From positions 204,592 through 268,591 of the forward strand of contig NZ_AZDJ01000013.1 of NCBI RefSeq assembly GCF_001434705.1: a stretch of DNA of 64,000 bases. The letters are read 5' to 3'. A model generated the notes under the pieces. The model had not been told where the DNA came from. It saw only the letters and a list, made by a program, of their open reading frames with translations, and made no database searches. Below are positions 52,795 to 61,909 of the stretch, piece after piece; within the stretch, counting starts at the first letter, position 1, and each line of letters opens with the position of its first letter. Both the position numbers and the translations under genes were made by a program. The DNA is from Lacticaseibacillus nasuensis JCM 17158 (lineage in GTDB: Bacteria; Bacillota; Bacilli; Lactobacillales; Lactobacillaceae).

Positions 52795-55700
52795 CTAATC
52801 CTGCCATGACGTCCTGAAGCTATTCTGACGGTCGTTATATGCCTTTACCTTTGGTGCTACCTTCGGGTAGAACTGGTCATCGCCAATTTGCACGTTGAAG
52901 CTGAGCTTCGTAATCAGCACGCCTAAAGCATTAATAGCGGCGATAAGGTCGCTGTTATCAGCCTGTGCAGGTAGCTGTGTCTGTGCCGAGGCTTGACTGG
53001 CATTAATCTGCTGTACCGCCTGTCCCAGCAGTTGCCATGCACGACTAGCCTTTGATGCTGACAGTGGCACAACCATTTCAGGGCCTGCTTCACCGCCCAC
53101 TGCCATACGGTTACCCGCCGCAGATAGCAATGTTGGCGTGTTGATAAGGCCACCATTGGCATACCAATCAACACTAATGTGAGGCAGCGTGTGATGCTTT
53201 ATCCAGTCCAATGGATTCATACTGCCGGAAATGTCAAAATGCGGTAGCGGAATGTGCGGCAATCTGATGCGAAAGTTGAATAGTCCTTTGATGCCATTCA
53301 CAAGTCCGCCAAGCAGATACTTAGCCGTCTGGATCGGGTGCAGAATAGCATTCGCGACTCCGCCAAAGATGCGGCCAACGACTCCGCCTAGACCGCTCCA
53401 GCCACCCCTAATGTGACTTGCTATCCAATCAACGCCACTGCCGGCATACTTCCTGATACTGGACCATGTGCTACTAGTCTTGGAATTAACGGCTGTCCAC
53501 GCGTCTGAAATGTGTGACTTAACACTGCTCATGCCACTCTTTGACTTAGACTGGATACTGCTTAAGCCATCACTGACGTGCTTCTTAACGTCTGACCATG
53601 TGCTGCTAGTTTTGTCCCCAACGTTGCCCCAAAATGTATCCCATGACTTTTTAAACTTCTTGTTGGCCGCGGCTTGTTGCTTTTCCATTTGAGCATTCGA
53701 CCTGTCATTTTGTGTTTTAATGCCTTTCCACCACTTGGCAATGCCTGTGGCACCTTTTTTGGCATCAAAACCAAGCTTGCCAAGCCAGTCCTTAGGCTTA
53801 GCCTTCGCATTCCAGCCATCGGTGAACTTCTTGGTTGCGTCTCCTGCCCATCCGCCGACTACTTTACCAATTGAGGCACCAACGGCTGCTCCCAACGGTC
53901 CACCGAAGAAGAAGCCAATGCCACCGCCAATAGCAGTGCCTGCGGTTTCACCGACTGAATGGAACTTCTGGCCGACTGTGCCACTCTTGCCGAATGCCTT
54001 TGTCAGGTCCTTGATATCACTGATTGCATCATACGCGATCGTGACTACTGCTGTTGCCGTCCCAAACTTTGACCCTGATAACTTCTTTAGGTTATTTGCA
54101 ATGGACTGGCCAAGACTTGACGCACCGAGCGATTTCAGCCCGCTGTAGACACGGCCAACAGCGCCTGCAAATTCAAGCACCTTTTTTGTCGCCCACAGTC
54201 CAGCCAAAACTTTTACCGTGTCTTGAATGCCGCTCTTGTTCTTAACAATTTTGTCGAGAATGTCATGAACAGTACCAAGCGGGTCCTTCATCGTCTTAGC
54301 ATTCTTGCCACCAACACCTAGCCAGCCTGCAATGTCTTTGATCGTTGTCTTGGCGATTGACCAGACTTCACCACCGACAATCTTAGCAATGTCCCACAGG
54401 TCGCTTGCAATGCCTGTTACGTCTTTTTTGTGAGCAGAAATGTAGTCTAGGCCCTTTTTCGCCATGTTAGCAACGTAGGCTAGCCCATTGCCAAGGCTAG
54501 TAGCCGCATTTTGTACAACTGGGCTAGTTATCAAAGATGATAGGCTTGCCATGCCTGAGTTTTTAACTTCCAGCAACGGTGCCGCCAGCTTGGCCTTTAA
54601 GCTCGTCCAACCACCCCGAATTTGCGCCATCGCACCCTCGGCAGTCTTGCCGTAGGTTTTAAAGGTGTCACCTGATGTTGTTCCAATTTTGTATAGCAAA
54701 TTTTGAAAATCGGCGCTGGAGATTTTACCCTTGGCAACCATGGCGGCAAAAGCACTTTGGGAGACACCCGCTGCCTTAGCAAGCTGTGCGCCTAGTGTCG
54801 GCGCCTGTTTTTCTAGCCTCGTCAATCCACCAGAAGTTAAGTCACCGCTGGCGACCACTTTTTGCATGGATTTTGCCAGTGTGTCCATGCCTGAACCGCC
54901 AATGTGAGACGCCGTGGCAATGCCAGCTAAGCCTGCGGAAATAACGGTCGTTTTTTCCGTCACACCGTGGGTGAAGCTGTCAACGGACTTCTGCATTGTG
55001 TTTATTTCTGTGCCACTCGCCCCGGTTTGCGCACGGAGATAGCCCATCTGATCGCCAAGGATCTGAATGTCATTGGCATTCTTACCCATGTTCTTGCATG
55101 TGTCATTAATCTTTTCACCGGCCTCATCTAGCTCAAGGCCGCTTGTGATTGTTGACTTGAGACTGCTGGTGAGCGTGCTAAAGCCATTGCTAATTGCATT
55201 GGTGACCAGACCACCTGCGACTATCTTCTTAAATAGTGACGGTGTCTTTTCGGCTTCCTTGTTCGTTCCAGATATAGCAGTCTTAATCCGAGTGAATACA
55301 GACGGGTTAGCCTTCTTCATGGCAGAATCTAATTCAGTCATGCTGGTTTTAGTCTTTGCCAAAGCAGTAGCCGTCTCGTTGACTCGCGTTACCTGAGTTT
55401 TGTATGCACTACTGTCCTTACCACTGGCAGTGGCGACACGCTCCAATTCTTTTTCTTGTGCTGACAGCTGCTTGTTCAGGTTACTGATGCTGTCCTTGTA
55501 ACCCGTCATCTGCGCTTTGTTGGCTTCTTGCTGCTTGCCTTCAGCCTTGAGCCGCTCAACATAGCTGCTAGAAATCGTGGTGATTTGCTTGTATTCAGTC
55601 TGTAAGCTAGCCAGTCCTGACTTCTGATATTCAAGACTAGTTTTTGCCCGCGTCTGCTGGGATTCAAGCGATTTTAGCTGGGTAGTAGCGGCATCAATGT

Positions 55701-55998
55701 CCTTTTGATATTTGAGATAGCTTGCCGCGCCATCTTTAGTCGTGACGTCCAGGCCCTTTTGCTTGTCACGTAGGCTGTCAATTTTGGACTCCTGTGCCTT
55801 GATGGAATCGCCAAGGCCCTTGTAGCGCACCTCGGCCGCCTTTAAATACTCGCCAGTGGACTTGAGTGCAACTTCCTGCGACTTCCACGCATTTTTTGTT
55901 GAGCTGATAACGGCATTAAGCGACTTTAAAGACGTTTCGGCTTTGAGCGTGTCAAGCGCGACCTGCGTGCTCATCTCGGCTTGAATTTTTTGTGCCAT
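52795..55998 (-). CDS. Tail tape measure protein
   Basis: A 1067-residue protein that sets tail length. The N-terminus (about 1-215) is coiled coil. The conserved tape-measure core (about 290-490, GASGTEINTMQKSVDSFTHGVTEKTTV and the following alpha-helical repeat region) is followed by hydrophobic segments (about 645-720, including FFFGGPLGAAVGASIGKVVGG) and SSTWSDVKKHVSDGL-type repeats. No lytic domain is evident. It follows the tail-chaperone frame by 64 nt and the start has AAGGAAG upstream. Confidence 0.94.
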   Translation of the reverse strand: MAQKIQAEMSTQVALDTLKAETSLKSLNAVISSTKNAWKSQEVALKSTGEYLKAAEVRYKGLGDSIKAQESKIDSLRDKQKGLDVTTKDGAASYLKYQKDIDAATTQLKSLESQQTRAKTSLEYQKSGLASLQTEYKQITTISSSYVERLKAEGKQQEANKAQMTGYKDSISNLNKQLSAQEKELERVATASGKDSSAYKTQVTRVNETATALAKTKTSMTELDSAMKKANPSVFTRIKTAISGTNKEAEKTPSLFKKIVAGGLVTNAISNGFSTLTSSLKSTITSGLELDEAGEKINDTCKNMGKNANDIQILGDQMGYLRAQTGASGTEINTMQKSVDSFTHGVTEKTTVISAGLAGIATASHIGGSGMDTLAKSMQKVVASGDLTSGGLTRLEKQAPTLGAQLAKAAGVSQSAFAAMVAKGKISSADFQNLLYKIGTTSGDTFKTYGKTAEGAMAQIRGGWTSLKAKLAAPLLEVKNSGMASLSSLITSPVVQNAATSLGNGLAYVANMAKKGLDYISAHKKDVTGIASDLWDIAKIVGGEVWSIAKTTIKDIAGWLGVGGKNAKTMKDPLGTVHDILDKIVKNKSGIQDTVKVLAGLWATKKVLEFAGAVGRVYSGLKSLGASSLGQSIANNLKKLSGSKFGTATAVVTIAYDAISDIKDLTKAFGKSGTVGQKFHSVGETAGTAIGGGIGFFFGGPLGAAVGASIGKVVGGWAGDATKKFTDGWNAKAKPKDWLGKLGFDAKKGATGIAKWWKGIKTQNDRSNAQMEKQQAAANKKFKKSWDTFWGNVGDKTSSTWSDVKKHVSDGLSSIQSKSKSGMSSVKSHISDAWTAVNSKTSSTWSSIRKYAGSGVDWIASHIRGGWSGLGGVVGRIFGGVANAILHPIQTAKYLLGGLVNGIKGLFNFRIRLPHIPLPHFDISGSMNPLDWIKHHTLPHISVDWYANGGLINTPTLLSAAGNRMAVGGEAGPEMVVPLSASKASRAWQLLGQAVQQINASQASAQTQLPAQADNSDLIAAINALGVLITKLSFNVQIGDDQFYPKVAPKVKAYNDRQNSFRTSWQD

Positions 55999-56062
55999 GC
56001 TTATTACACTTCCTTTTAGAAAAAAAGGGATAGGAGGCTAGGCAAGCCAACTATCCCATGCG

Positions 56063-56305
56063 TCACATCAAGCCTAGCCCTTTGAGCATTTGTTCGGGGT
56101 CTTGCTGGCGATCCTCTGGTTTTTTTGCCATTTTAAGCTCCAAAAGCTCATAGAACGGCGCGTCTAACCACTCGTCAGGTGTCCAGTGCAGATATACCAA
56201 TGTGTCTTGCCCCGACAGCTTGAGGTCTTCTAGCTTGTTACGAAGCTCAAACACCGTTTTACGCTTATTCGGCTTCGCTTTTGTCGTCCGCCTGTTCTGC
56301 CTCAC
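56063..56305 (-). CDS. Tail assembly chaperone, downstream (T) frame, made by frameshifting
   Basis: An 80-codon open frame (56305-56063), +1 relative to the gene above and overlapping it. It has no credible ribosome site, and a TGA at 56309-56311 closes this frame just upstream, so it is most likely reached by a +1 (or -2) shift within the 44 nt before the first-frame stop. The best slip site is AAA-A at 56282-56279. The fusion would hold 117 residues of the first frame and 71 of this one (188 in all). LDAPFYELLELK matches the T domain of siphophage chaperones. Confidence 0.75.
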   Translation of the reverse strand: MRQNRRTTKAKPNKRKTVFELRNKLEDLKLSGQDTLVYLHWTPDEWLDAPFYELLELKMAKKPEDRQQDPEQMLKGLGLM

Positions 56306-56630
56306 GGTTCAACTTGGCAATATCTTCATCACTTAAGCCCTGCACGCGTAAAATAACGTTGTTTGCAATTTCGACTGTCTCGCCAAACTCTAAGTCGTCT
56401 AGCTTTTCCTGCTCCTTCTGGTTGAGCCTTAGTGTGTCCGTGATGTAATTAATCACGTCATCAATCAGCTTCTGCTGTTGCTTAAGCTGTTCTATCGGCG
56501 TTAGGTCCGCGTCTTCAACGTCATCGACCTGCGCCATCATAAGCTGTAAGGCCAACGTGGCCTTCATAACGCGGTTGGTCACCTTGACGATATGCTCACG
56601 GCTGCTTAGTTTAGCTTCTTTAATTTTCAT
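56265..56630 (-). CDS. Tail assembly chaperone, first (G) frame
   Basis: A 121-residue acidic, helical protein (MKIKEAKLSSREHIVKVTNRVMKATLALQLMMAQVDD). It follows the major tail protein gene and precedes the tape measure, the invariant position of the G product of siphophages, which coats the tape measure while the tail forms. It ends DDKSEAE, and the region before the stop is the likely frameshift site. The start follows AAGGAG by 8 nt. Confidence 0.85.
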   Translation of the reverse strand: MKIKEAKLSSREHIVKVTNRVMKATLALQLMMAQVDDVEDADLTPIEQLKQQQKLIDDVINYITDTLRLNQKEQEKLDDLEFGETVEIANNVILRVQGLSDEDIAKLNREAEQADDKSEAE

Positions 56631-56654
56631 TTCACATTCTCCTTAAAAGATTAA

Positions 56655-56696
56655 CGCCGACAGCACGGCTTGCACGTGCTTGCCGCTAGTGCCGGC
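56655..56696 (-). other. Hairpin between major tail protein and chaperone genes
   Basis: GCCGGCA and GTGCTGTCGGC pair around an inner GGC-aa-GCACGTGC-aa-GCC hairpin. There is no T run. It may slow ribosomes or stabilise the major tail protein mRNA end; this is an inference. Confidence 0.4.
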
Positions 56697-56729
56697 TCGT
56701 ATCCTCAATAAGCCCATGCGGGTGTTCGC

Positions 56730-57353
56730 TTACTTGCCAGTACCCGTACCAGTACTCGTGCCAGTACCCGCTACATAACCACCCATGACGTCCTTCAGCA
56801 TTGCCGCTTCATCAAATGACGCGTCTTGGCTGTTGTAAATCTTGAAAGGCTTGTGACCGAAAGCAATTGTGTCGAGCGCCGAAATGGTCAGCGCATCATC
56901 GACAATCTGCTTATTGTCGTCGTCAGTTTGAATGTTGGCTTCGCTTTCAGCCGCAGTGCAGTTACCAAAGCCGAAATAAACACTGCCGCCCGACAGACTA
57001 CCAGATTCAATCAGAACCGCAATATGAGCAGGTTCATCGGCTGGAACCCATCCACCCTTACTATCGCTCACAAAGCCCTTAATCTTTTGTTTGACGTCAA
57101 AGTCTAGATTGAGCCCGTCCCAAGCAATCTGTGGAGACGCTGCCCCATAGGTCACCTGCTGGGCTACGTTGTTCCCGTAACGCTTGGTGCTAGAGCCAAC
57201 CAGACCAGTGATGTTGGCCGTTTTTGACCCCATATCCTTAGTGTCAACTTTATAAAGCCCATCTGCGCTTAAACCTGCATCACCTTTTAGAATCTGTTGG
57301 GTGATTGGATCAATCAGTGCAAACGACACCATGTTCAGTCCTACTAATGCCAT
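56730..57353 (-). CDS. Major tail protein
   Basis: A 207-residue tail-tube protein of the phi13-type family (MALVGLNMVSFALIDPITQQILKG). It assembles as rings around the tape measure. GGAGG precedes the ATG. It ends in a Gly/Thr-rich tail, VAGTGTSTGTGTGK, coded by an imperfect GGTACTGG-type tandem repeat. The major capsid protein of this phage has a similar end (ASGSGTGK). Flexible tails of this kind are sometimes joined to extra Ig-like domains by frameshifting; no such domain follows here. Confidence 0.9.
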   Translation of the reverse strand: MALVGLNMVSFALIDPITQQILKGDAGLSADGLYKVDTKDMGSKTANITGLVGSSTKRYGNNVAQQVTYGAASPQIAWDGLNLDFDVKQKIKGFVSDSKGGWVPADEPAHIAVLIESGSLSGGSVYFGFGNCTAAESEANIQTDDDNKQIVDDALTISALDTIAFGHKPFKIYNSQDASFDEAAMLKDVMGGYVAGTGTSTGTGTGK

Positions 57354-57365
57354 AAATTTAGCCTC

Positions 57366-57737
57366 CTAAATATTCTTTTCACGTGAAAAATAAAATGTGT
57401 TCATCAGTTGCTGTGTGTCAGGATCTAACGTTCGCTGACGTACTGCCGCGACTTTCCAACCAGCGTGAACAAACGCCTTCATTAGCGTTACTTCAAGCGC
57501 CTCTGGGTCGTCGGCAAAATCTTGTGAGTACCAGATTTGTACTTCAATCTCTTGAGCTAATCGCCAGAAGTCGTTGTTTCCATATCCAGAAGGATTATTG
57601 GCAGTATCAGTCACCAACACCACTGTCTTGCCCAGACTATCCGCAGCCTCTTTGGGTAAGTTGTTGCCATAAACTTCATCTATGCCAACTAAAGAAGCGG
57701 CGCTAATCAAAGCAACCGCATCATCTACTGCCGCCAT
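57366..57737 (-). CDS. Tail terminator / DUF806 family protein
   Basis: A 123-residue protein starting MAAVDDAVALISAASLVGIDEVYGNNLP. WRLAQEIEVQIWYSQDFADDPEALEVTLMKAFVHAGW fits the DUF806 family, placed at the tail-terminator position. The ATG at 57737 shares its A with the upstream stop (TGATG); a TTG one codon ahead is also possible. It lies between the gp10-like gene and the major tail protein. Confidence 0.85.
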   Translation of the reverse strand: MAAVDDAVALISAASLVGIDEVYGNNLPKEAADSLGKTVVLVTDTANNPSGYGNNDFWRLAQEIEVQIWYSQDFADDPEALEVTLMKAFVHAGWKVAAVRQRTLDPDTQQLMNTFYFSREKNI

Positions 57738-58153
57738 CAATCACCGCCTCCATTCAGTTTGCTAATTATCTTTTTATACTCCGCCGCCTCAGCTTCACAC
57801 ACGGCGTCTTTAGCATCATCGCGGGCGTTATCAACAAAGTGGTCACCGCGAATGTATTTAGTGCCATCGTTCAAAAATCTGGCTACAAACTCCTTTTTGG
57901 TGAACCCTACAACCGACTTACCATCATGTCTGCCATCAACATCACCAGTAGCACTGGCAATGTCATCGGTTAAGTGCCCGTACTCGCCGCCGGGCCCCTT
58001 TGTGTTTGGGTGCTTTGCCTTGGTGGTTTCTGTCAGTTTCTCCGCCAGAACGTCGGCTCCAGCCTTTGTGATTTTCTCCTGCTGTTTAGCCGTCAGCTTA
58101 GCGGCTTCGGTGACCTGCTTTTGCCACTGATCCAGTGCTTCGTTAAAGTACAT
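57737..58153 (-). CDS. HK97 gp10-like head-tail protein
   Basis: A 138-residue protein with an N-terminal helical part (LDQWQKQVTEAAKLTAKQQEKITKAGADVLAEKLTE) and the gp10 pattern GHLTDDIAS, VVGFTKKEFVARFLNDGTKYIRGDHFVDNARDDAKDAV. It joins head and tail. It lies two bases after the adaptor gene and overlaps the next gene by one base. Confidence 0.88.
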   Translation of the reverse strand: MYFNEALDQWQKQVTEAAKLTAKQQEKITKAGADVLAEKLTETTKAKHPNTKGPGGEYGHLTDDIASATGDVDGRHDGKSVVGFTKKEFVARFLNDGTKYIRGDHFVDNARDDAKDAVCEAEAAEYKKIISKLNGGGD

Positions 58154-58155
58154 GG

Positions 58156-58497
58156 CTATGCTCCCTTGGTCGTCTTGACTAAGGTCAGGTAGTCATAGCG
58201 AATGGCGTCATTTGAATCATCCGGGCTAATGTCCGAAATGTCATACACGATGCCATCAAGGCGTGCCTGCTTCTGCACAACGTTGCGGGCGTCATGCCGT
58301 GTAATGATGGTAATGGAGTTATCCAAGCGTGTTCCCACAAGCGTGTACTGCTGTGTGAGCGTCCGCTTCTGTTGCTTGAAATGCAGGCTATACACCGGCA
58401 CGAAGCTAGAAATGTTTACCCCGGCACCAGTCCTGTGCGATTGCGGCTTGCCTAGCTCAACCGTTCGGCTAAAATCGGCCGACTTAAAACTAACCAT
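58156..58497 (-). CDS. Head-tail adaptor (head closure) protein
   Basis: A 114-residue protein from the ATG at 58497 (MVSFKSADFSRTVELGK), chosen for a GGTGAGA site; a GTG ten codons upstream is possible. FKQQKRTLTQQYTLVGTRLDNSITIITRHD and YDISDISPDDSNDAIRYDYLTLVK match the phage head-tail joining family (SPP1 gp16-type). It overlaps the connector gene by 8 nt. Confidence 0.87.
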   Translation of the reverse strand: MVSFKSADFSRTVELGKPQSHRTGAGVNISSFVPVYSLHFKQQKRTLTQQYTLVGTRLDNSITIITRHDARNVVQKQARLDGIVYDISDISPDDSNDAIRYDYLTLVKTTKGA

Positions 58498-58822
58498 CCG
58501 TCTCACCGACCTTTGCGTCTTGGTCACGCTGGATTTTCCAGCGAATGCTGTTGATCATGTATGCGTAGCTGGGCGGATAGGCTTTGTTTTGATCTGATAG
58601 GGCACCGCGTGAATAATACATGTAGTCAACAAGTACCCGCACCGCTTGATTAAACAACGGATATGCCCTATAAACATCAATCCCAATCGTGTCGTCAATG
58701 GCCCCAGTAACTGCATCCTCTGCGGTACTGATCATATCGACAAGAATTGAAGCATCGCCATCGGCGTCAAGATTAAGATATTTTTGCATGTCTTCCGGGG
58801 TAACCCCTTGACCATCTGCCAT
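58490..58822 (-). CDS. Head-tail connector protein
   Basis: A 110-residue helical protein of the gp6-like connector family (VTPEDMQKYLNLD, TAEDAVTGAI, YRAYPLFNQAVRVLVDYMYYSRG, YAYMINSIRW). It forms the ring between portal and head closure. It starts 71 nt after the capsid stop with GGGAGGG as ribosome site. Confidence 0.9.
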   Translation of the reverse strand: MADGQGVTPEDMQKYLNLDADGDASILVDMISTAEDAVTGAIDDTIGIDVYRAYPLFNQAVRVLVDYMYYSRGALSDQNKAYPPSYAYMINSIRWKIQRDQDAKVGETDG

Positions 58823-58893
58823 ATTCAGCCCTCCCTTAATAGCCGCCCGTCATATCGACGAATTGTTTATTTCTTAGGCGACTAACGATCGTA

Positions 58894-60069
58894 TTACTTA
58901 CCAGTACCGGAACCAGATGCAGTATCTGTGTTGGTTACAAAATAGCCGGCATTGCTATCGGCTTTTTGTACGCCGAAGCGGAATGCGGCACCGAGATAAC
59001 GGCCATAAATCTTGCTCTCTTCCCATGCCAACGTAACCTGCTGACGATCTGCAAACAGAACACCGCGCTTTAAGTCACCGACAAATGCCTTCTGATCCCC
59101 TGCGGCCGAGCCAAGTAGCGTATCGCCAACAACATATACTGGGACGCCCAAGACAGAGCCCTTTGCGGTGCCGTCGGTGATAGAGTCAGACGCATTATGA
59201 AGCAAGTAACGCCCGTTCTTGTCCTTTAAGGTATCCAGCGTATTGAACAGGGATTGAGTAACAACCAATGCACGACTGTACGCTGGGTCCAAGTCAACAT
59301 TCAGAATATGCTTGAGATCGTCTACCAAAGTGTCTGTGGTGGTAGCCTTGGCCGTGAACGACTGCAATACAGGCGCAATCATCGCGTTGTAGGTATTGAC
59401 AGACTTCTCGTTAATGGACTGGCCAACAAGTGCGGTAAGATCAACTTTAGAATCAGCAATAGCTTCTTCAGACAGAGGAATTGCGCCACGGTACGTGTCA
59501 ACAGACCAGTCCACCTGTTCAAATTCAGGCTCAGCAAGTGTGGGATTTTCGGCCAATTCTGCCACGCTAGAAAAGCGATCGGTTGCCCGTTTCAAAATCG
59601 GGTATGTGCCCTTAGGAGTAGTAACCGGCGTCTTGGTAACCAAGGTGGACAAATCCACAACTGAATTTACTTCTGCGGTAGGGTCATAGATGATTTCTTC
59701 CGGAATCAGCACGCCTGCTTCTGTCGAAGTGACGTGACCGGCTGCAGCATCAACCACCTTGCCATGACTATGGATGAAGTCGTTGATAGCCTTCTTCTTC
59801 GCATCGATTGGCTTCTTAGACAGGTCAGTGCCTTTCTTGCTGCCGTCATCTTTGGGCTCAGTCTTTGGTTCTAATGCTTTTTCTGCTTCCAAATCCTTAA
59901 TCTGAGCGTTAATAGCGTCCCGGCGTGCCTTTGCAGCGGTGAGGTCGTCCTTAATCTTTTGAAAATCATCCACAGATGCATTTTCATCTTGCAATTTTGC
60001 GTTGAGCTGAGCATTGAGATCGGCACACTTGGCGCTAACTTCATTAAAAAGCGTTTGTAATTTGTCCAT
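58894..60069 (-). CDS. Major capsid protein, HK97 fold
   Basis: A 391-residue shell protein. The first 110 or so residues are a charged coiled coil (the delta/scaffold domain, KCADLNAQLNAKLQDENASVDDFQKIKDDL), likely removed by the protease coded upstream. The HK97 core follows: LIPEEIIYDPTAEVNSVVDLSTLVTKTPV, LSEEAIADSKVDLTALVGQSI, VGDLKRGVLFADRQQVTLAWEE. It ends in a Gly/Ser/Thr tail, ASGSGTGK. The ATG overlaps the protease stop by one base and has AAGGAGG. Confidence 0.95.
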   Translation of the reverse strand: MDKLQTLFNEVSAKCADLNAQLNAKLQDENASVDDFQKIKDDLTAAKARRDAINAQIKDLEAEKALEPKTEPKDDGSKKGTDLSKKPIDAKKKAINDFIHSHGKVVDAAAGHVTSTEAGVLIPEEIIYDPTAEVNSVVDLSTLVTKTPVTTPKGTYPILKRATDRFSSVAELAENPTLAEPEFEQVDWSVDTYRGAIPLSEEAIADSKVDLTALVGQSINEKSVNTYNAMIAPVLQSFTAKATTTDTLVDDLKHILNVDLDPAYSRALVVTQSLFNTLDTLKDKNGRYLLHNASDSITDGTAKGSVLGVPVYVVGDTLLGSAAGDQKAFVGDLKRGVLFADRQQVTLAWEESKIYGRYLGAAFRFGVQKADSNAGYFVTNTDTASGSGTGK

Positions 60070-60755
60070 TATTGGACCTCCTTTTTGTCATAAAAAATAG
60101 CCAGCTTCTTGTTTAGCAGATTGTTCTGCTTTGGAAGTTGACTACGTAACTTGTCGTTTTCGTCCTTCAAATCCTTGATGCGTTGAACCGCTTTATGTGG
60201 AATAATCGGACCTACCGCATTTACAATCGGCGCATCGAAATCTAGTTTTTCATCTGCAAGACCGAGCTCAATTGCCTGATCGGCAGTAAGCCATGTTTCA
60301 GAATCCATTAGCTCAATAAAATCATTGGCAGGCTTACCTGTCTTAGTTGCGTACAAGTCAGCAATCGCATTGTCTGTTGTTTGCAGCATGCCAGAAGCCT
60401 TATTGATATCGTTGACGTTTCCACTAGCGTCGCTTGATGCTCGGTGGATCATCATCTTCGCACCCGGCGCCATCTGAACCTTATTAGCACCCATAGCAAC
60501 AATAGTCGCAGCTGAGTATGCGTTAGACACAACCTTCGCTGTCACATTGCCTGAGTATGCGCGCAAGGCATTACAAATTTCCGTTGCTGGATCTACCTCG
60601 CCACCATCGGAGGCAATCTCAAGTGTGACATCAGAACCATCGTCGGGCAGCTTATCAACAACATCTGACGGCGATACAACCGTAATTCCGAACAAATCAC
60701 GATAGATTGGCGCATAGTCGTTGCTTGTAATGTAGCCTTTAACCGGAATAATCAC
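60069..60755 (-). CDS. Prohead protease, ClpP-like
   Basis: A 228-residue serine protease that matures the capsid. It has the ClpP/crotonase pattern: LEIASDGGEVDPATEICNAL, the serine in VVSNAYSAATIVAMGA and the histidine in APGAKMMIHRASSD. A short helical tail (about 185-228) may scaffold. The GTG at 60755 follows GGGAGGTGA and overlaps the portal stop by 4 nt. Confidence 0.94.
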   Translation of the reverse strand: MIIPVKGYITSNDYAPIYRDLFGITVVSPSDVVDKLPDDGSDVTLEIASDGGEVDPATEICNALRAYSGNVTAKVVSNAYSAATIVAMGANKVQMAPGAKMMIHRASSDASGNVNDINKASGMLQTTDNAIADLYATKTGKPANDFIELMDSETWLTADQAIELGLADEKLDFDAPIVNAVGPIIPHKAVQRIKDLKDENDKLRSQLPKQNNLLNKKLAIFYDKKEVQ

Positions 60756-61903
60756 TTGTCATCACCTCCCTTCGTTGAGCTGGTAAGCGGTTTGAAATCA
60801 GGCAAGTTATTGGGGAAAAATTTCGATCCCTTGAGCATGGATTGCGCCTGATCCACTCCCACCAAACCAGCCTTTGCAAGATTTGATAACTGGTTAATCA
60901 GTATTGAGTCGTCAACATCCAACATATCTTTGATATCCAATTCGAGGTCAGGCGCGTTCATCTTCAAACGCAACTCATCCACGATTGGATTTACATAGGA
61001 GTTTAAGTTTGCCAGATATGTTGCCTTGATTTGGTCAATGTTGGAATGTTGGCTTTCAGTTGAAGTGCCGCCACCCAAAATATCGCTAGGTACACCAAAG
61101 GCCTTGGAGATTTGATCAGCAGAGTATGCTGAATTGTCAGCCAAGGCCTTAAATACATCCGTCTTCATTTCAAGCTGGGTGTAATCGAACCCATCTGGTA
61201 AAACCATCAGGCGACCAGAGTTATCACCAGTATTGGCTTTCTCAAACTCTTCACGGGCGGCTTCTAGGTCTTTACCATCGCTTAAATAGTTGCTGATTTT
61301 GAGCTGTCCAGCAGGATTAATCTGATTTTCCATAGCGCTCATGTTGCTTTTTGAGGCTTTATCGTCCAAATTAAGGGCGTTTTGCAAGCTCTCTAAAGGC
61401 GATCGGCCAATCAAATACCGATATTGTGGGTCTGGCATGAGCCTAAAATGAAGCATTTGGTCCTGTCTAAGCACCATTTGGGGACGATCATTGCTCTCTA
61501 AAACCGTATATACGATGCCTGTATTGCCTGGCAAGTAGTTAATCTGGACATCAGAGTTAGGAATATGCTCCAAGTTTGGCCCAACTAACGGGATATAGTC
61601 GTTGCCCGACAAGCACAACTGCATCAACGCACCTTGCCAAAAAGAAAACCGGCCTATCAAGCCGCTAGGGCTCTCAAGTCGGTTCAATGTTGCAGTATTT
61701 TCAGTTTTGAAGTGTGCCGAGGCAACATCGCTAGCAATACGGTTGATCACGCTATAGACATTAGTGTTTTGCAAAGCAGATAGCGCCGAAACATAAGAAA
61801 GTTGCATACCGCCAACCGTGGTCGTGAAAAACGCAGGATTGCTTGGATAAACCATGTTTTTTGCTTTACGTTTGTTGAAATTTTTAGGGGTTAGAAGTCC
61901 CAT
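60752..61903 (-). CDS. Portal protein, HK97 family
   Basis: A 383-residue portal protein that forms the DNA entry ring. NVYSVINRIASDVASAHFKTEN, DYIPLVGPN, LLHFRLMPDP-type text (MLHFRLMPDPQYRYLIGRSPLESLQNAL) and FGVPSDILGGG are the family features. The start has AAAGAAAGGGGGTGA ahead of it. It lies between the DUF1056 gene and the protease. Confidence 0.94.
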   Translation of the reverse strand: MGLLTPKNFNKRKAKNMVYPSNPAFFTTTVGGMQLSYVSALSALQNTNVYSVINRIASDVASAHFKTENTATLNRLESPSGLIGRFSFWQGALMQLCLSGNDYIPLVGPNLEHIPNSDVQINYLPGNTGIVYTVLESNDRPQMVLRQDQMLHFRLMPDPQYRYLIGRSPLESLQNALNLDDKASKSNMSAMENQINPAGQLKISNYLSDGKDLEAAREEFEKANTGDNSGRLMVLPDGFDYTQLEMKTDVFKALADNSAYSADQISKAFGVPSDILGGGTSTESQHSNIDQIKATYLANLNSYVNPIVDELRLKMNAPDLELDIKDMLDVDDSILINQLSNLAKAGLVGVDQAQSMLKGSKFFPNNLPDFKPLTSSTKGGDDK

Positions 61904-61909
61904 TTAGCT

